Below, piece by piece: positions 50,777 to 59,728 of a stretch of DNA of 64,000 nucleotides. The stretch covers positions 1 to 64,000 of the forward strand of contig CALFTQ010000015.1 in NCBI GenBank assembly GCA_937916135.1, written 5' to 3'. The translations under genes and the position numbers were made by a program. The notes beneath the pieces are model-generated. The model was not told the origin of the DNA. It worked only from the letters and a program-made list of their open reading frames with translations, and did not search any database. Numbering within the stretch: position 1 is the stretch's first letter; the number at the start of each line of letters is the position of its first letter. Origin of the DNA: an uncultured Verrucomicrobiales bacterium (GTDB taxonomy: Bacteria; Verrucomicrobiota; Verrucomicrobiia; Verrucomicrobiales; Akkermansiaceae).

Positions 50777-52096
50777 TCAGTAATTCAGCTCGCCGGCGAG
50801 CACTCGGCGCTCGAATTCCTTGATATCCACCACTTCGCCGGTGCGTCGGGCGTGCTCCACGGCAAAGGCGATGACGTGGGAGTGGGCGCTGGCCTGGATG
50901 GGGGTGGTCATGAGGGCTGTGTCCTCCACCACGCGCATGTCGTTGTACAGGTTGCTCACCAGCCCCCAGTCGCCACCACCGTGGCCGGCATAGCCGCCGG
51001 CGGCTTCCTCGATGGCGACTGTGCGCATCTTCCTGGAGAAATGCTCGGTGATGGTGATTTCTCCCGGGCCGTTTTCCTTGTAGAAGGCACCGGCGCGCAG
51101 CTTGGCCCTGGTGCCGTAGATTTCGATGTGACGGCCCTCTTCAAAGGCGGTCATGGTGAAGGTGCCGGTGATACCGCCGGCATAGCGCAAGATGGCCACC
51201 AGGTGATCCGGCTGGTCGTTGTCCTCACACTGGAAGGCATCGCGCCCCCAGGGGGAGGTTTTGAGCCATTCGGTGATATCCTCCGGCGTGGCTTCGTCCA
51301 CACCGTCCATCACCATCCTGAGCCAGCGGCGGCAGGAGTCGTCCGTGATGTATTTGCGGGCATCCCAGGGGTCCTCGCCGATGGGGGTGGTCCAGTCGGT
51401 GCAGCGGGCGGGACGTGGCTCGGCCAGTGATTCCTTGCGGAAGAAGGAAAGCTCGCCGAAGCTGGAGACCTGTTCGCAGGGACGGTTGAGCAGCCAGTAG
51501 AGGATGTCCATATCGTGGCAGCACTTGGCCACAATCATGGGGGTGGACTTCGAGCTGTTGCCCCAGTGGCCGCGCACGAAGGAATGCCCGAAATGCCAGG
51601 CGCCTACGCCCTCGTTGGCGTTGAAGGTCATGATTTCACCCAGCTCCCCGCTGCGGATGACATTGCGGATAGCGTTGTAGAACGGCGTGTAGCGCAGCAC
51701 GTGGCAGATTGCCACACGGCGGCCCAGCTTCTCCGCCAGGTCGCGCAGCTCCAGTGCCTCGCGCAGGGTTTTGGCAATCGGCTTCTCCAGCAGCAGGTCG
51801 TAGCCCAGCTCCAGCGCGCGCCTGGCGGGCTCGAAGTGGTAGTCGTCCTGCGTGCCGATGATAGCCACATCCGCCATTTTCGGCTGGCTGAGCAGCTCAT
51901 CGGCACAGGAAAAGAGACGGATGCCTCCGCGCTCCTCCTCCGGGGCAAAATCGCGCACCTGTTCGGCGCGGCAGGTCACCGGGTCCGCCGCCGCCACAAT
52001 GCGGAACTGCTCCGGGTATTCCATGGCCAATTTCATATACGTGCGTGTGCGGGAACCGCAACCAATGCCAACCAGCGTGATTCTGTCCTTTTCCAT
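50777..52096 (-). CDS. Gfo/Idh/MocA family oxidoreductase
   Basis: A 439-residue NAD(P)-dependent sugar or inositol dehydrogenase-like protein. Rossmann motif ITLVGIGCGSRTRTY near the N-terminus and the family's catalytic-site segment EKPIAKT (about 98-104); KCCHDMDILYWLL carries the conserved D-x-x-x-W pattern. I chose ATG 52096 rather than the upstream in-frame ATG at 52138, which lies inside the promoter. No signal peptide, unlike many verrucomicrobial relatives, so cytoplasmic. Several verrucomicrobia have large sets of these proteins for glycan metabolism, and some relatives are glycosidases acting by NAD+-dependent elimination. Monocistronic. Confidence 0.93.
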   Translation of the reverse strand: MEKDRITLVGIGCGSRTRTYMKLAMEYPEQFRIVAAADPVTCRAEQVRDFAPEEERGGIRLFSCADELLSQPKMADVAIIGTQDDYHFEPARRALELGYDLLLEKPIAKTLREALELRDLAEKLGRRVAICHVLRYTPFYNAIRNVIRSGELGEIMTFNANEGVGAWHFGHSFVRGHWGNSSKSTPMIVAKCCHDMDILYWLLNRPCEQVSSFGELSFFRKESLAEPRPARCTDWTTPIGEDPWDARKYITDDSCRRWLRMVMDGVDEATPEDITEWLKTSPWGRDAFQCEDNDQPDHLVAILRYAGGITGTFTMTAFEEGRHIEIYGTRAKLRAGAFYKENGPGEITITEHFSRKMRTVAIEEAAGGYAGHGGGDWGLVSNLYNDMRVVEDTALMTTPIQASAHSHVIAFAVEHARRTGEVVDIKEFERRVLAGELNY

Positions 52097-52116
52097 AATG
52101 CGTATGTGTTGCCCCC

Positions 52117-52145
52117 ATTGTACGCCGGGCTCCTGCACGATGCAA
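52117..52145 (-). promoter_or_regulatory. Promoter of the oxidoreductase gene
   Basis: TTGCAT, 17-nt spacer, TACAAT on the minus strand, about 20 nt before the start. Confidence 0.65.
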
Positions 52146-52205
52146 GTGAAAAAGGAGCTTCTGCGCGATGAATGCGCAGGTGTCCTGAAGTTTGATCACA
52201 GAGCT

Positions 52206-52717
52206 CGATAAATTGGAATTTGGCGTAGCCAAATTCCCATCCCTCATGCGTCAGCGTGAGGGATTTCATACATGCCGCAGGCATGTATTTCATGCACAGC
52301 GCCAGCTGTGCTTTCATACCGCTGCTCGCAGCGGTATTTACATACACCGGCGCAGCCGGTGTAATTCATTGAGCGTAGCGACAAGTTACCGCTGCATCAG
52401 CAGCGGTACTACCCATTTACCAAATGAATTAGAATTTGCAAACATTGGGATACTCAAGGCCTTAGAAACATTTTCCCAAGGAAAGGAAATATATTGTGCG
52501 ATGGCCATTGGTTGTACCGCTGCTTATGCAGCGGTAACTAGTCGCCGCTACGCGGCTCAATGAATTACACGCAAAGCGTGTATGTAAATACGCCCATTCG
52601 GGCGTATGAAAGCGCAGCTGGCGCTGCGCATGAAATACCGCCTGGCGGCGGTGCGAAAGCGGCACTACGTGCCGCATGGCTCCGGCGCACGCGCCAGAGC
52701 CAAATTCCAATTTATCG
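52206..52717. repeat. Inverted repeat of two 203-nt arms, each a chain of small hairpins
   Basis: Left arm 52206-52408 and right arm 52515-52717 are inverted copies around a 106-nt centre. Outer ends are exact (CGATAAATTGGAATTTGGC and its complement). Each arm holds about seven short hairpins in the same order. The connecting sequences (ATTTCATGC, GCTTTCATAC, TATTTACATACAC, GTAATTCATTGAGC) are conserved between arms. Several stems differ in sequence yet still pair, for example TACCGCTG/CAGCGGTA against TACGCCC/GGGCGTA, and ACACCGGC/GCCGGTGT against ACACGC/GCGTGT. Confidence 0.85.
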
Positions 52718-52894
52718 CGCAGAGGGGGGGCATCTTCCAAAAGGTTGCCGATGTTACAAGTCTTTTGGATATGTGGAAAAAAGCTGGGAAAAGCCCTTTA
52801 GGCTTGTATTTCAGGGCAGATTATGGCAGTATAGGTCAACGGCGCGCGTGGGTGCCGGTAAAGAGAGACGAAATCGCAACCCCTCAGAGGAGCC

Positions 52895-53884
52895 ATGATT
52901 CGCATATACACGCAGACGGAGAATGGAATTTCCCGCACGGTGGGCCTGGAAGAGCAGGAGAACCGCCGCGGGGATGTGTTCTGGATTGACCTCCTGACGC
53001 CGAATGCTGATGAACTAAGGTATGCGGAATCGCTTTGCAGCATCGAGATGCCCACGAAGGATGAGATGCGCGAAATTGAGGCTACCTCGCGTCTGTATTG
53101 CGAGGACGGCGGCCGTTTCATGACCACCACGGTGCTTTCCCGCGTGGAGACGGATGAACCCATCATCTCGGAAATCACTTTCATTCTGAAGAGCAAGCTG
53201 CTCATCACCATCCGCCACACGGATTCGTACTCCTTCCGCATGTTCTCGCAGCAGCTGCTGCGCATGAGCCAGACGAACCGCGACCTGGTGTTCATCGGGC
53301 TTCTGGAAACACTGGTGGATCGCCAGGCTGACGTGCTGGAACGCTTCGGTGCCGACCTCGATACGCTTTCCAAAAAAGTATTCGGCACACACCACACCCG
53401 CCGGAAGCAGAAGAAGGAAGACCCGGATACCGATGACCTGCGCGATGCCCTGGAAGAGCTGGGCCGAGTGGGTGACCTCATCACCCGCCAGCGCGATGCC
53501 CTGGTGAACCTCCTGCGCCTCATCACCTACGCCGGTAACGAGGAAAGCTGCGTGAGCGACGATAACCTGTATATGCCGCTGCGCTCCGTCTCCCGAGACG
53601 TGAACTCCCTTTCCGAATATGCGGCCTTCCTTTCCAACAAGATCAACTTCATGCTCGATGCCGTGCTCGGGCTCATCAACATCGAGCAGAATGATATCTT
53701 CAAGGTGTTCACCATCATGAGCGTGGTGTTCCTGCCGCCCACGCTGATTGCCAGCATCTTCGGCATGAACTTCAAGTTCATTCCCTTCCTGCAGACGGAC
53801 TGGGGCGTGTGGGTATCGCTGGTGCTCATGGTGCTTTCCGGTGCGCTGCCCCTCATCATCTTCAAAATCAAACGCTATATCTGA
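52895..53884 (+). CDS. corA: CorA-family Mg2+/metal transporter
   Basis: Pentameric inner-membrane channel for Mg2+ (or Co2+/Ni2+/Zn2+ in relatives). The 329-residue protein has a cytoplasmic alpha/beta domain and long stalk helix (~1-260), then two C-terminal transmembrane helices. The first helix ends in the diagnostic GMN selectivity motif (LIASIFGMNFKF); the C-terminus is basic (KIKRYI). AGAGGAG lies 6 nt before the ATG, one of the few clear Shine-Dalgarno sequences here. It is 2 nt upstream of argB and so probably co-transcribed with argB and nadK. Confidence 0.95.
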   Translation: MIRIYTQTENGISRTVGLEEQENRRGDVFWIDLLTPNADELRYAESLCSIEMPTKDEMREIEATSRLYCEDGGRFMTTTVLSRVETDEPIISEITFILKSKLLITIRHTDSYSFRMFSQQLLRMSQTNRDLVFIGLLETLVDRQADVLERFGADLDTLSKKVFGTHHTRRKQKKEDPDTDDLRDALEELGRVGDLITRQRDALVNLLRLITYAGNEESCVSDDNLYMPLRSVSRDVNSLSEYAAFLSNKINFMLDAVLGLINIEQNDIFKVFTIMSVVFLPPTLIASIFGMNFKFIPFLQTDWGVWVSLVLMVLSGALPLIIFKIKRYI

Positions 53885-53886
53885 CC

Positions 53887-54795
53887 ATGATACCCATTCG
53901 CAAGGTTGTTACCCCGGACCAGGAGATTTATAAGGCCGATATCCTCATTGAAGCCCTGCCGTACCTGCAGGCATACCGTGACCAGACCATCCTCATCAAG
54001 TTCGGCGGTTCCGCCATGGATAATCCTGACCTGGTGAAGTCGCTCATGCGCGATATCGTGGTGATGGAAACCATGGGCCTGAACCCGGTGGTGGTACACG
54101 GCGGCGGCAAGGCTATCTCCAAGGCCATGGCCGATGCCGGTCTGGAAGCCCGCTTCGTGAACGGGCTCCGCGTGACCACGCCCGAGGCTATTGACATTGT
54201 GGAGCGCACGCTCAGCGGCACCATCAACCCCGGCCTGGTGGAGATGATGCGCGGCCACGGCGGCAAGGCCGTGGGTATCCCCGGCACCAACGTGTTTGTG
54301 GGTGAGAAAATCATGGAGAAGGATGCCGAGGGCAACCCGGTGGATATCGGTATGGTTGGCAACGTCATCGGGTGCCAGCTTTCCCGCGTGAAAGAGGCTC
54401 TTTCCCTCCAGCTCACCCCGGTGATTTCTCCGCTGGCCCGCGAGCTGGGCACCAATCATTCCCTGAATGTGAATGCCGACCTGGCCGCCGCTGCGCTGGC
54501 CCGCGAGCTGAAGCCGGTGAAGCTGGTGTACATTTCCGATGTGCCCGGTCTGATGAATGACCCGGGCGACCCGAGTACCATCATCCAGAGTATCAACCGC
54601 AAGGAAGCTTTCGAGCTCATCGAGAAAGGCATTATCTCCGGCGGCATGATTCCCAAGGTGAAGAGCGCGGTGGATGCGCTGAACGCCGGTGTGCGCAAGG
54701 TTCACTTCATTGATGGTCGCCTGCGCCACACGCTGCTGCTGGAAATCTTCACCCCCGAGGGTATCGGCACCGAGATTGTCCGCGAACAACGCTGA
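53887..54795 (+). CDS. argB: N-acetylglutamate kinase
   Basis: Phosphorylates N-acetyl-L-glutamate with ATP, the second step of arginine synthesis. Amino-acid-kinase fold of 302 residues: ILIKFGGSAMDNP (36-48), VVVHGGGKAISK (70-81), RFVNGLRVTTPEA, NVNADLAAAALARELKPVKLVYISDVPGL and the C-terminal ISGGMIPKVKSA (Lys for phosphate). The N-terminal extension and GLR motif suggest the arginine-feedback-regulated hexameric type. I chose ATG 53887, since the upstream extension overlaps corA. Close to nadK (17 nt). Confidence 0.96.
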   Translation: MIPIRKVVTPDQEIYKADILIEALPYLQAYRDQTILIKFGGSAMDNPDLVKSLMRDIVVMETMGLNPVVVHGGGKAISKAMADAGLEARFVNGLRVTTPEAIDIVERTLSGTINPGLVEMMRGHGGKAVGIPGTNVFVGEKIMEKDAEGNPVDIGMVGNVIGCQLSRVKEALSLQLTPVISPLARELGTNHSLNVNADLAAAALARELKPVKLVYISDVPGLMNDPGDPSTIIQSINRKEAFELIEKGIISGGMIPKVKSAVDALNAGVRKVHFIDGRLRHTLLLEIFTPEGIGTEIVREQR

Positions 54796-54812
54796 ATCCC
54801 CCCCCCACCACC

Positions 54813-55658
54813 GTGAAAACGCCCGCTTCCATCGGCATACTGGCTCCCACTCGCTCGGCTCCCTGTCTGCTGGCTCTGCAGCAGCTTATGGATGCCTGCT
54901 CCGCGGCCGGACTGAATGCCTACGAAATGGGCAAGAACACGGTGAACGACCCGGTGCTCGGCCATCCTGAGCTGATTCTCTGCCTAGGGGGCGATGGTAC
55001 CATGCTCTCCGTTGCCCTGGCAGCCAGCAGCACCGGCACCATCATCGGCGGTATCAATATGGGGCACCTCGGCTTCCTGAGCGCCTGCGGCCGCGATGAA
55101 ATGGAACTGCTGGTGAGCGCCCTGGCCGAGGGAACCTACGAGGTGGATGAACGCGCCATGCTCGAAGTCCGCAAGTTCGATGCTGCGGGCGAGGAGACAA
55201 ATCGCCGTTTCTATGCGCTCAATGAGCTTTCCCTAACGCGCGCCAAGACCGGCAAGATGATTGATGTGGATGTGGAGCTGGACAGCAAGCTCCTCAACCG
55301 TTACCATGCAGACGGCATTCTGGTGGCCACGCCCACCGGCTCTACGGCTTATTCCATGTCGGCAGGTGGCCCGCTCATGTGGCCGACAGCCGGGGTGACC
55401 TGCCTGACCCCCATCTGCCCGCACAGCCTCACAAGCCGCCCGATTGTGCTGCCGGATTCGGTGGAAATCACCCTGCGCCCGCGCGAGCGCCGCGGCCGCG
55501 CCGAAGAATCGCTCATTTTCTCGCTGGACGGCCGAAATATCTACCCCATCACGCTCAATGAGACCCTGCGCGTGCGCAAAGCCCCGAACCCGCTCCGGCT
55601 GCTGAACCTGCCCGGCAGCGACTACGCTGCCCGCCTGCGCGCCAAGCTCCGCTGGTAA
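54813..55658 (+). CDS. nadK: NAD kinase
   Basis: Makes NADP from NAD and ATP or polyphosphate in the cytoplasm. Family motifs are intact: LCLGGDGTML (58-67, catalytic Asp), INMGHLGFLS, then ALNELSLTRAKTGK and the glycine-rich PTGSTAYSMSAGGP (about 177-190). 281 residues is normal length. The start is GTG 54813; no ATG is near and there is no good ribosome-binding site. Last gene of the corA-argB-nadK run, ending in a strong terminator shared with the convergent aroF-like gene. Confidence 0.95.
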   Translation: MKTPASIGILAPTRSAPCLLALQQLMDACSAAGLNAYEMGKNTVNDPVLGHPELILCLGGDGTMLSVALAASSTGTIIGGINMGHLGFLSACGRDEMELLVSALAEGTYEVDERAMLEVRKFDAAGEETNRRFYALNELSLTRAKTGKMIDVDVELDSKLLNRYHADGILVATPTGSTAYSMSAGGPLMWPTAGVTCLTPICPHSLTSRPIVLPDSVEITLRPRERRGRAEESLIFSLDGRNIYPITLNETLRVRKAPNPLRLLNLPGSDYAARLRAKLRW

Positions 55659-55750
55659 TAATCTGCTGGTTTCTGTTCCTTTTTCTCGACATGTATGTGT
55701 GTGTGTGTGGTGTAGACCACAGTGCGCATATCGTGTTGGCCGTACGGCAA

Positions 55751-55787
55751 AAGCAAGCCCCATAGCTTTGTGCTATGGGGCTTGCTT
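55751..55787. terminator. Bidirectional terminator between nadK and DAHP synthase
   Basis: A 15-bp perfect stem AAGCAAGCCCCATAG / CTATGGGGCTTGCTT with a 7-nt loop and T-rich flanks on both strands. Confidence 0.9.
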
Positions 55788-55813
55788 TTAGTTGAGACGA
55801 TATATGAAGCGCT

Positions 55814-56878
55814 TTACTTCGCAAGCTTGGCGCGGCGTGCACGCACACCGGCGGCGAGGGTATCAAACATACCGAGGGTGCCGTTCCAGTCGATGCATGC
55901 ATCTGTGATGCTGACGCCGTATTTCATATCCGGGCTGCACTTCTGGTTGCCGGAGCAGAGGTTGCTCTCAATCATGACTGCGCCGATGTGGTCGCCACCG
56001 GCAGCCAGCTGCTCAGCCACGCTGAAGGCGACTGCCGGTTGCCGGGTCCAGTCCTTGTGGCTGTTGCCATGGGAGCAGTCGATCATGATGCGGTTGGAGA
56101 TACCGGCTTTCTGCTGGGTGTCCCAGGCGTTCTGCACATGCTCAGGGCTGTAGTTGGGCCCGTCTGTAGAGCCTCGCAGGATGAGGTGGCAGCCTTCGTT
56201 GCCCTTGGTGGACACGATGGCTGACACGCCCTGCTTGGTAACGGAGAGGAAGCAGTGCGGGTGCTCAGCGGAGACAATGGCGTCCACCGCAATCTGCACG
56301 CAGCCGGTGGTGCCGTTCTTGAAACCGATAGGCATGGAGAGGCCACTGGCCAGCTCCCGGTGCACCTGGCTTTCCGTGGTGCGGGCACCAATAGCACCCC
56401 AGACGATGAGGTCACTGATATACTGCGGGGTAATTACGTCCAGGAACTCCGTGGCAGCGGGCACTCCCATCTCGCTCAGGCGCACCAGGAGCCCGCGTGC
56501 CATGCGCAGACCGCTGTTGATGTTGTATGTCTCGTCCATGAACGGGTCATTGATAAGCCCTTTCCAGCCAACGGTGGTACGGGGTTTCTCAAAATACACG
56601 CGCATGATGAGCAGCAGGTCTTTCTCATACTTTCTGGCAGCTTCAGCCAGCAGTCCGGCGTATTCAATGGCTGCCTTGGTGTCGTGAATGGAGCAGGGGC
56701 CCACAATGACGGCCAGGCGGTCGTCCTTGCCAGTCAGAATATCCTGAAAGGCCTGGCGGGTCTCATATACCATGCGGGTGGCTTCCGGCGAGGCCGGAAA
56801 GTCCTCCATGAGAATGGCGGGGGATATCAGCGGGCGAATGCCCGTGAGACGTACGTCGTCTGTGATGTATTGGTTCAT
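55814..56878 (-). CDS. aroF: 3-deoxy-7-phosphoheptulonate synthase (type I)
   Basis: First step of the shikimate pathway: phosphoenolpyruvate plus erythrose 4-phosphate to DAHP. Length 354 fits the AroF/G/H class. Motifs: LAVIVGPCSIHDT, MRVYFEKPRTTVGWKGLINDP, GARTTESQVHRELASGLSMPIGFKNGT, and the metal-binding MIDCSHGNS plus DACIDW near the end. The N-terminal effector segment is present, so feedback inhibition by an aromatic amino acid is likely, but which one cannot be told. It lies 3 nt downstream of the pilin-like gene and is probably on the same transcript, an odd pairing. Confidence 0.95.
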   Translation of the reverse strand: MNQYITDDVRLTGIRPLISPAILMEDFPASPEATRMVYETRQAFQDILTGKDDRLAVIVGPCSIHDTKAAIEYAGLLAEAARKYEKDLLLIMRVYFEKPRTTVGWKGLINDPFMDETYNINSGLRMARGLLVRLSEMGVPAATEFLDVITPQYISDLIVWGAIGARTTESQVHRELASGLSMPIGFKNGTTGCVQIAVDAIVSAEHPHCFLSVTKQGVSAIVSTKGNEGCHLILRGSTDGPNYSPEHVQNAWDTQQKAGISNRIMIDCSHGNSHKDWTRQPAVAFSVAEQLAAGGDHIGAVMIESNLCSGNQKCSPDMKYGVSITDACIDWNGTLGMFDTLAAGVRARRAKLAK

Positions 56879-56881
56879 TAA

Positions 56882-57595
56882 TTACTTCTGGTTCTTCCAA
56901 GAGTATACGTTGTCCTCCAGAGCCTCTTCTGCCAGCTCAGCGGCAGCAGCTGCGGCCTCGGCGGCAGCTTTCTTTGCCTTCTTGCTCTTGGGGGCCTCGC
57001 CATCATCGTTGCCGGAACTCATGTCAATTGCCGGGCGGCCTTCCTGGTCGGGGCCGGTGGAGTACACAAGGCAGTTCTTGCCACGGTAGCGGCGGGTGGT
57101 GAAGGGATCGATGCAGCCTTCATCTTCCTCGCAGAGGACGATGTAGTAAGGCTTACCCCAGGGATCGTAGAAGTGAATCTCGCCGCTGGCATCAACGAAC
57201 AGGCCCTCGCGGGGCTGCTCCTGCTCATCGGAGCGCAGGTAGATGTCACGGGTGGAGTTCAGACGGCGGTCCTCATCGTCCTCGCGGTTCGTAAGCACCT
57301 TGATCATGTTGGCGTCTTCACCGGCTGTAGTGGTCAGGTACATCTGGTCCTTGGCGTTTGGTTCCACCATCTCGGAGTCGTAGGGGAGCATGCCGTTGTT
57401 GTCCTGCTTGAAGCTTTCCACAGCGGCAACAATATCCGTGCAGACCTTTTTGGCTGAGGTGCGTGCGGCATTTTCCTGGATGCTCATATAGGTAGGATAC
57501 GCAATGCTGGCCAGAGTCGCCAGAATAGCGATGACGATAATCAGCTCAATAAGGGTGAAACCCTTGGAGGAGCGGGGAGAAAGTGAGATTTTCAT
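56882..57595 (-). CDS. Type IV pilin-like / type II secretion pseudopilin
   Basis: A 237-residue protein with a prepilin leader: short basic stretch ending KGFTLIELIIVIAILATLAS, where cleavage occurs after Gly and Phe is methylated, with Glu at +5. The hydrophobic helix is followed by a GspG-like domain with Asp/Glu-rich, probably Ca2+-binding, loops (DEQEQPREGLFVDASGEIHFYDPWGKPYYIVL). The C-terminus is an unusual Ala/Lys/Glu-rich helix. Verrucomicrobia carry many such proteins without full pilus operons. No other pilus gene is near; the DAHP synthase gene follows at 3 nt. Confidence 0.9.
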   Translation of the reverse strand: MKISLSPRSSKGFTLIELIIVIAILATLASIAYPTYMSIQENAARTSAKKVCTDIVAAVESFKQDNNGMLPYDSEMVEPNAKDQMYLTTTAGEDANMIKVLTNREDDEDRRLNSTRDIYLRSDEQEQPREGLFVDASGEIHFYDPWGKPYYIVLCEEDEGCIDPFTTRRYRGKNCLVYSTGPDQEGRPAIDMSSGNDDGEAPKSKKAKKAAAEAAAAAAELAEEALEDNVYSWKNQK

Positions 57596-57604
57596 ACGCG
57601 CACG

Positions 57605-57633
57605 ATACTAGCATATAGCCAGTCTTCGCGCAA
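57605..57633 (-). promoter_or_regulatory. Promoter of the pilin-like gene
   Basis: TTGCGC, 17-nt spacer, TAGTAT on the minus strand, ending 9 nt before the ATG; leader very short. Confidence 0.55.
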
Positions 57634-57664
57634 GCAGAAAAGGCGTATGCAGGGCTGGTTAGTA

Positions 57665-58507
57665 TTATTTTCCGTGGTGCCGGAGAAGGCCGTACTTAGG
57701 CGAAAAGACATAAGTAAGCAGGAAAATGCCCCCCAGCACTACGATGATGGTGGCACCCAGGTGCCAGCCCAGGGGGTAAGAGAGAAAGAAAGCAGCAATG
57801 GCGCCCAGCCCGCCGATGAGTCCCCCACCCCAGAACAGCCAGGCGGCACGGTCGGTGAGCAGGTACATGGTGGCAGCAGGTGCAACCAGCAGCCCTAGTG
57901 TGAGGAAGGCACCCACAGCCTGGAGAGAGGAAACCAGCACCAGGATGATGAGAGCAAAGATGCCGTAGTTCAGAGAGCGGGTGGGGATACCCATGGTGGC
58001 AGCGGCTCGGGGATCAAAGAGAAAGATGAGCAGGGGGCGCTGCCATGCGGTAATGCTGAGCACTGCTGCGGCGCCTATGGCGTAGGCAATCCATAAATCC
58101 GCATCGCCCATGCTCATGATGTTGCCGAAGAGCCAGTCATCCACCTTCTGCTGCAGGCCCAGGCTTATGAGGATGATATAGCCCAGGGCAAAGGCGGTGG
58201 TGTGTAGCACGGAGAGGGCTGTGTCGTGATCCATGCGTGAGGTGCGAGAGACAAACAGTGAACCCAGCCCCACTATCAATCCCGCTATTACCGCCCCCAG
58301 CAGAATGCTCAGCTGGAAAAGGCCGAATAGCAGAATAGCCAGTGCAATGCCCGGTAACAGAGCGCAGGAAAGGGTGCCGATTTGCAGTGAGGAACGCCTG
58401 AGAATTATCAGGGCACTCACAAATCCATTCGAAAAGCCGATGACTCCGCAGGCCCACAGACTGCGTTGGGCCAGTGGCTCGCTGAGAAATTGCAGAAACT
58501 CATTCAT
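57665..58507 (-). CDS. znuB: Zinc/manganese ABC transporter permease
   Basis: Membrane subunit of an ABC-3 family importer for Zn2+ or Mn2+, 280 residues with about eight to nine hydrophobic helices. Typical starting segment FLQFLSEPLAQRSLWACGVIGFSNGFVSALIILR, then LGALCALLPGIALA-type loop (SCALLPGIALAILL), and the coupling region with MGIPTRSLNYGIFALIILVLVSSLQAVGAFLTLGLLVAPAA. It overlaps the ATPase gene by 4 nt. Last gene of the transporter operon. Metal specificity is suggested by the His-rich ATPase and binding protein, but zinc versus manganese is not proven. Confidence 0.93.
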   Translation of the reverse strand: MNEFLQFLSEPLAQRSLWACGVIGFSNGFVSALIILRRSSLQIGTLSCALLPGIALAILLFGLFQLSILLGAVIAGLIVGLGSLFVSRTSRMDHDTALSVLHTTAFALGYIILISLGLQQKVDDWLFGNIMSMGDADLWIAYAIGAAAVLSITAWQRPLLIFLFDPRAAATMGIPTRSLNYGIFALIILVLVSSLQAVGAFLTLGLLVAPAATMYLLTDRAAWLFWGGGLIGGLGAIAAFFLSYPLGWHLGATIIVVLGGIFLLTYVFSPKYGLLRHHGK

Positions 58508-59268
58508 GCTCGATTAAATGCCTGGTTCAGGTTATCATCAGTCAGAACATCAGCCACGGGGCCTGCGGCTATCAGGCGACGGCGCAGCAGCAGGGCTCTG
58601 TCGAATATCTGCGGAGCGGTAGCGAGGTCGTGGTGCGAGGCAATTACCAGCCGCCCCTCTGCTGCCAGTGAGCGGAGAAGCTTGGCCAGTGCTTTGGTTC
58701 CCGGCACATCAAGTCCGGTAAAGGGCTCATCGAGCAGGAGAATGTGCGCCTCCTGGGCCAGAGCGCGAGCCAGAAAGCAACGCTGCTGCTGGCCACCGCT
58801 CAGGGCTCCGATCTGGCGGTTCTGCAAATCATGCAGTTCCAGGGTGCTCAGGGCTTTGTTCACGATTTCGTGGTCGTGGGGGCGCAGGGGGCACCACATG
58901 CCCACGGCGGGGTACCGGCCCATTTCCACCAGTTGCCGCACTGTGATGGGGAATTGCCAGTTCACCTCGTTGCGCTGTGGCAGATAAGCGATTTCGTGGC
59001 GTTGTTCAGCCAGGGGGGAATTGTTCCAGAGGATTTCGCCGCTCCAGGGGGGGAGCAGGCCGGCAAGCGCGTTGAGCAAGGTGGATTTTCCGGCACCGTT
59101 CGGGCCGATAAGAGCCAGGGTGTTGCCGCATTCGGCTTCCAGCGAGATATTCTCCAGAGCCGGCTCGGCGTCATATCCGGCAGTTACTCTGCGCAGAACG
59201 AGGTGGTGGTGGGTGTGGTGGTGGTGCCCACCGCCCCAGCAGATGTGGTCATGTTGCTCGCTTACCAT
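58504..59268 (-). CDS. znuC: Zinc/manganese ABC transporter ATPase with His-rich N-terminus
   Basis: ATP-hydrolysing subunit, 254 residues from ATG 59268. That start overlaps the stop of the previous gene by 7 nt; the open frame extends much further upstream but within another gene. Walker A GPNGAGKST, Q-loop YLPQRNEV, signature LSGGQQQR and Walker B ILLLDEPFTGLD are all present. Before the ATPase fold, residues ~3-20 contain MVSEQHDHICWGGGHHHHTHHH, a metal-binding His cluster that probably senses or buffers the transported ion. This N-terminal cluster is uncommon in the family. Confidence 0.95.
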   Translation of the reverse strand: MVSEQHDHICWGGGHHHHTHHHLVLRRVTAGYDAEPALENISLEAECGNTLALIGPNGAGKSTLLNALAGLLPPWSGEILWNNSPLAEQRHEIAYLPQRNEVNWQFPITVRQLVEMGRYPAVGMWCPLRPHDHEIVNKALSTLELHDLQNRQIGALSGGQQQRCFLARALAQEAHILLLDEPFTGLDVPGTKALAKLLRSLAAEGRLVIASHHDLATAPQIFDRALLLRRRLIAAGPVADVLTDDNLNQAFNRA

Positions 59269-59681
59269 TGGAATGTGAAAATGCTGTGCAGGGTGCGGCT
59301 GCCCCCTTCTTTCCATTGCGTTTGTGTCTTTGTTTCCCAACCTGCCGGTTCCAGACTCAGCGAAAGAGCCTGTACTGCCTCGGGGGACTCCCACTCGGCA
59401 CGAATTTCGATTTCTACGGTTGCACTGGGGTTCAGCTGCAGTTCGAAATCGGCGTTGCTGGTGGTGCAATCCACTTCCTGCCAGGCACCGCCTGCAGGAC
59501 GCAGCCTGATACTTTGCGGTTTACCCGTGAATGAAAGAACTGCCCATACGGTTTCCTTTTCTGCTGCGGCAGCGGGTGCCGGGGCTGTTTGTGTTTCCGC
59601 GTTGCGGGTGAGAAACGGCAGGGGCAGACCTGCCAGCAAAACCCCCGCCAGGGTTAGCAGAAATGTGACGCGTGGTGACAT
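59262..59681 (-). CDS. Secreted or anchored small protein in the znu operon
   Basis: A 139-residue protein with an N-terminal hydrophobic helix (VTFLLTLAGVLLAGLPLPFL, ~5-24) that is a signal peptide or anchor, an Ala/Thr/Pro linker, and a beta-rich domain of ~90 residues (ETVWAVLSFTGKPQSIRLRPAGGAWQEV). No cofactor motif. Located between the CBM9-GHL10 gene (47 nt) and znuC (overlap), so it belongs to the transporter operon. Function unknown. Confidence 0.7.
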   Translation of the reverse strand: MSPRVTFLLTLAGVLLAGLPLPFLTRNAETQTAPAPAAAAEKETVWAVLSFTGKPQSIRLRPAGGAWQEVDCTTSNADFELQLNPSATVEIEIRAEWESPEAVQALSLSLEPAGWETKTQTQWKEGGSRTLHSIFTFQW

Positions 59682-59728
59682 GGTGAACGTGGCAGATTGT
59701 AGGAACTGGATGCTGATTTGTCAACGCG

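Noticed and set aside
52206..52717. CRISPR array or coding sequence in the hairpin region
   Set aside because: Hairpins differ from each other and are not regularly spaced; the short frames in both arms simply mirror the inverted repeat.
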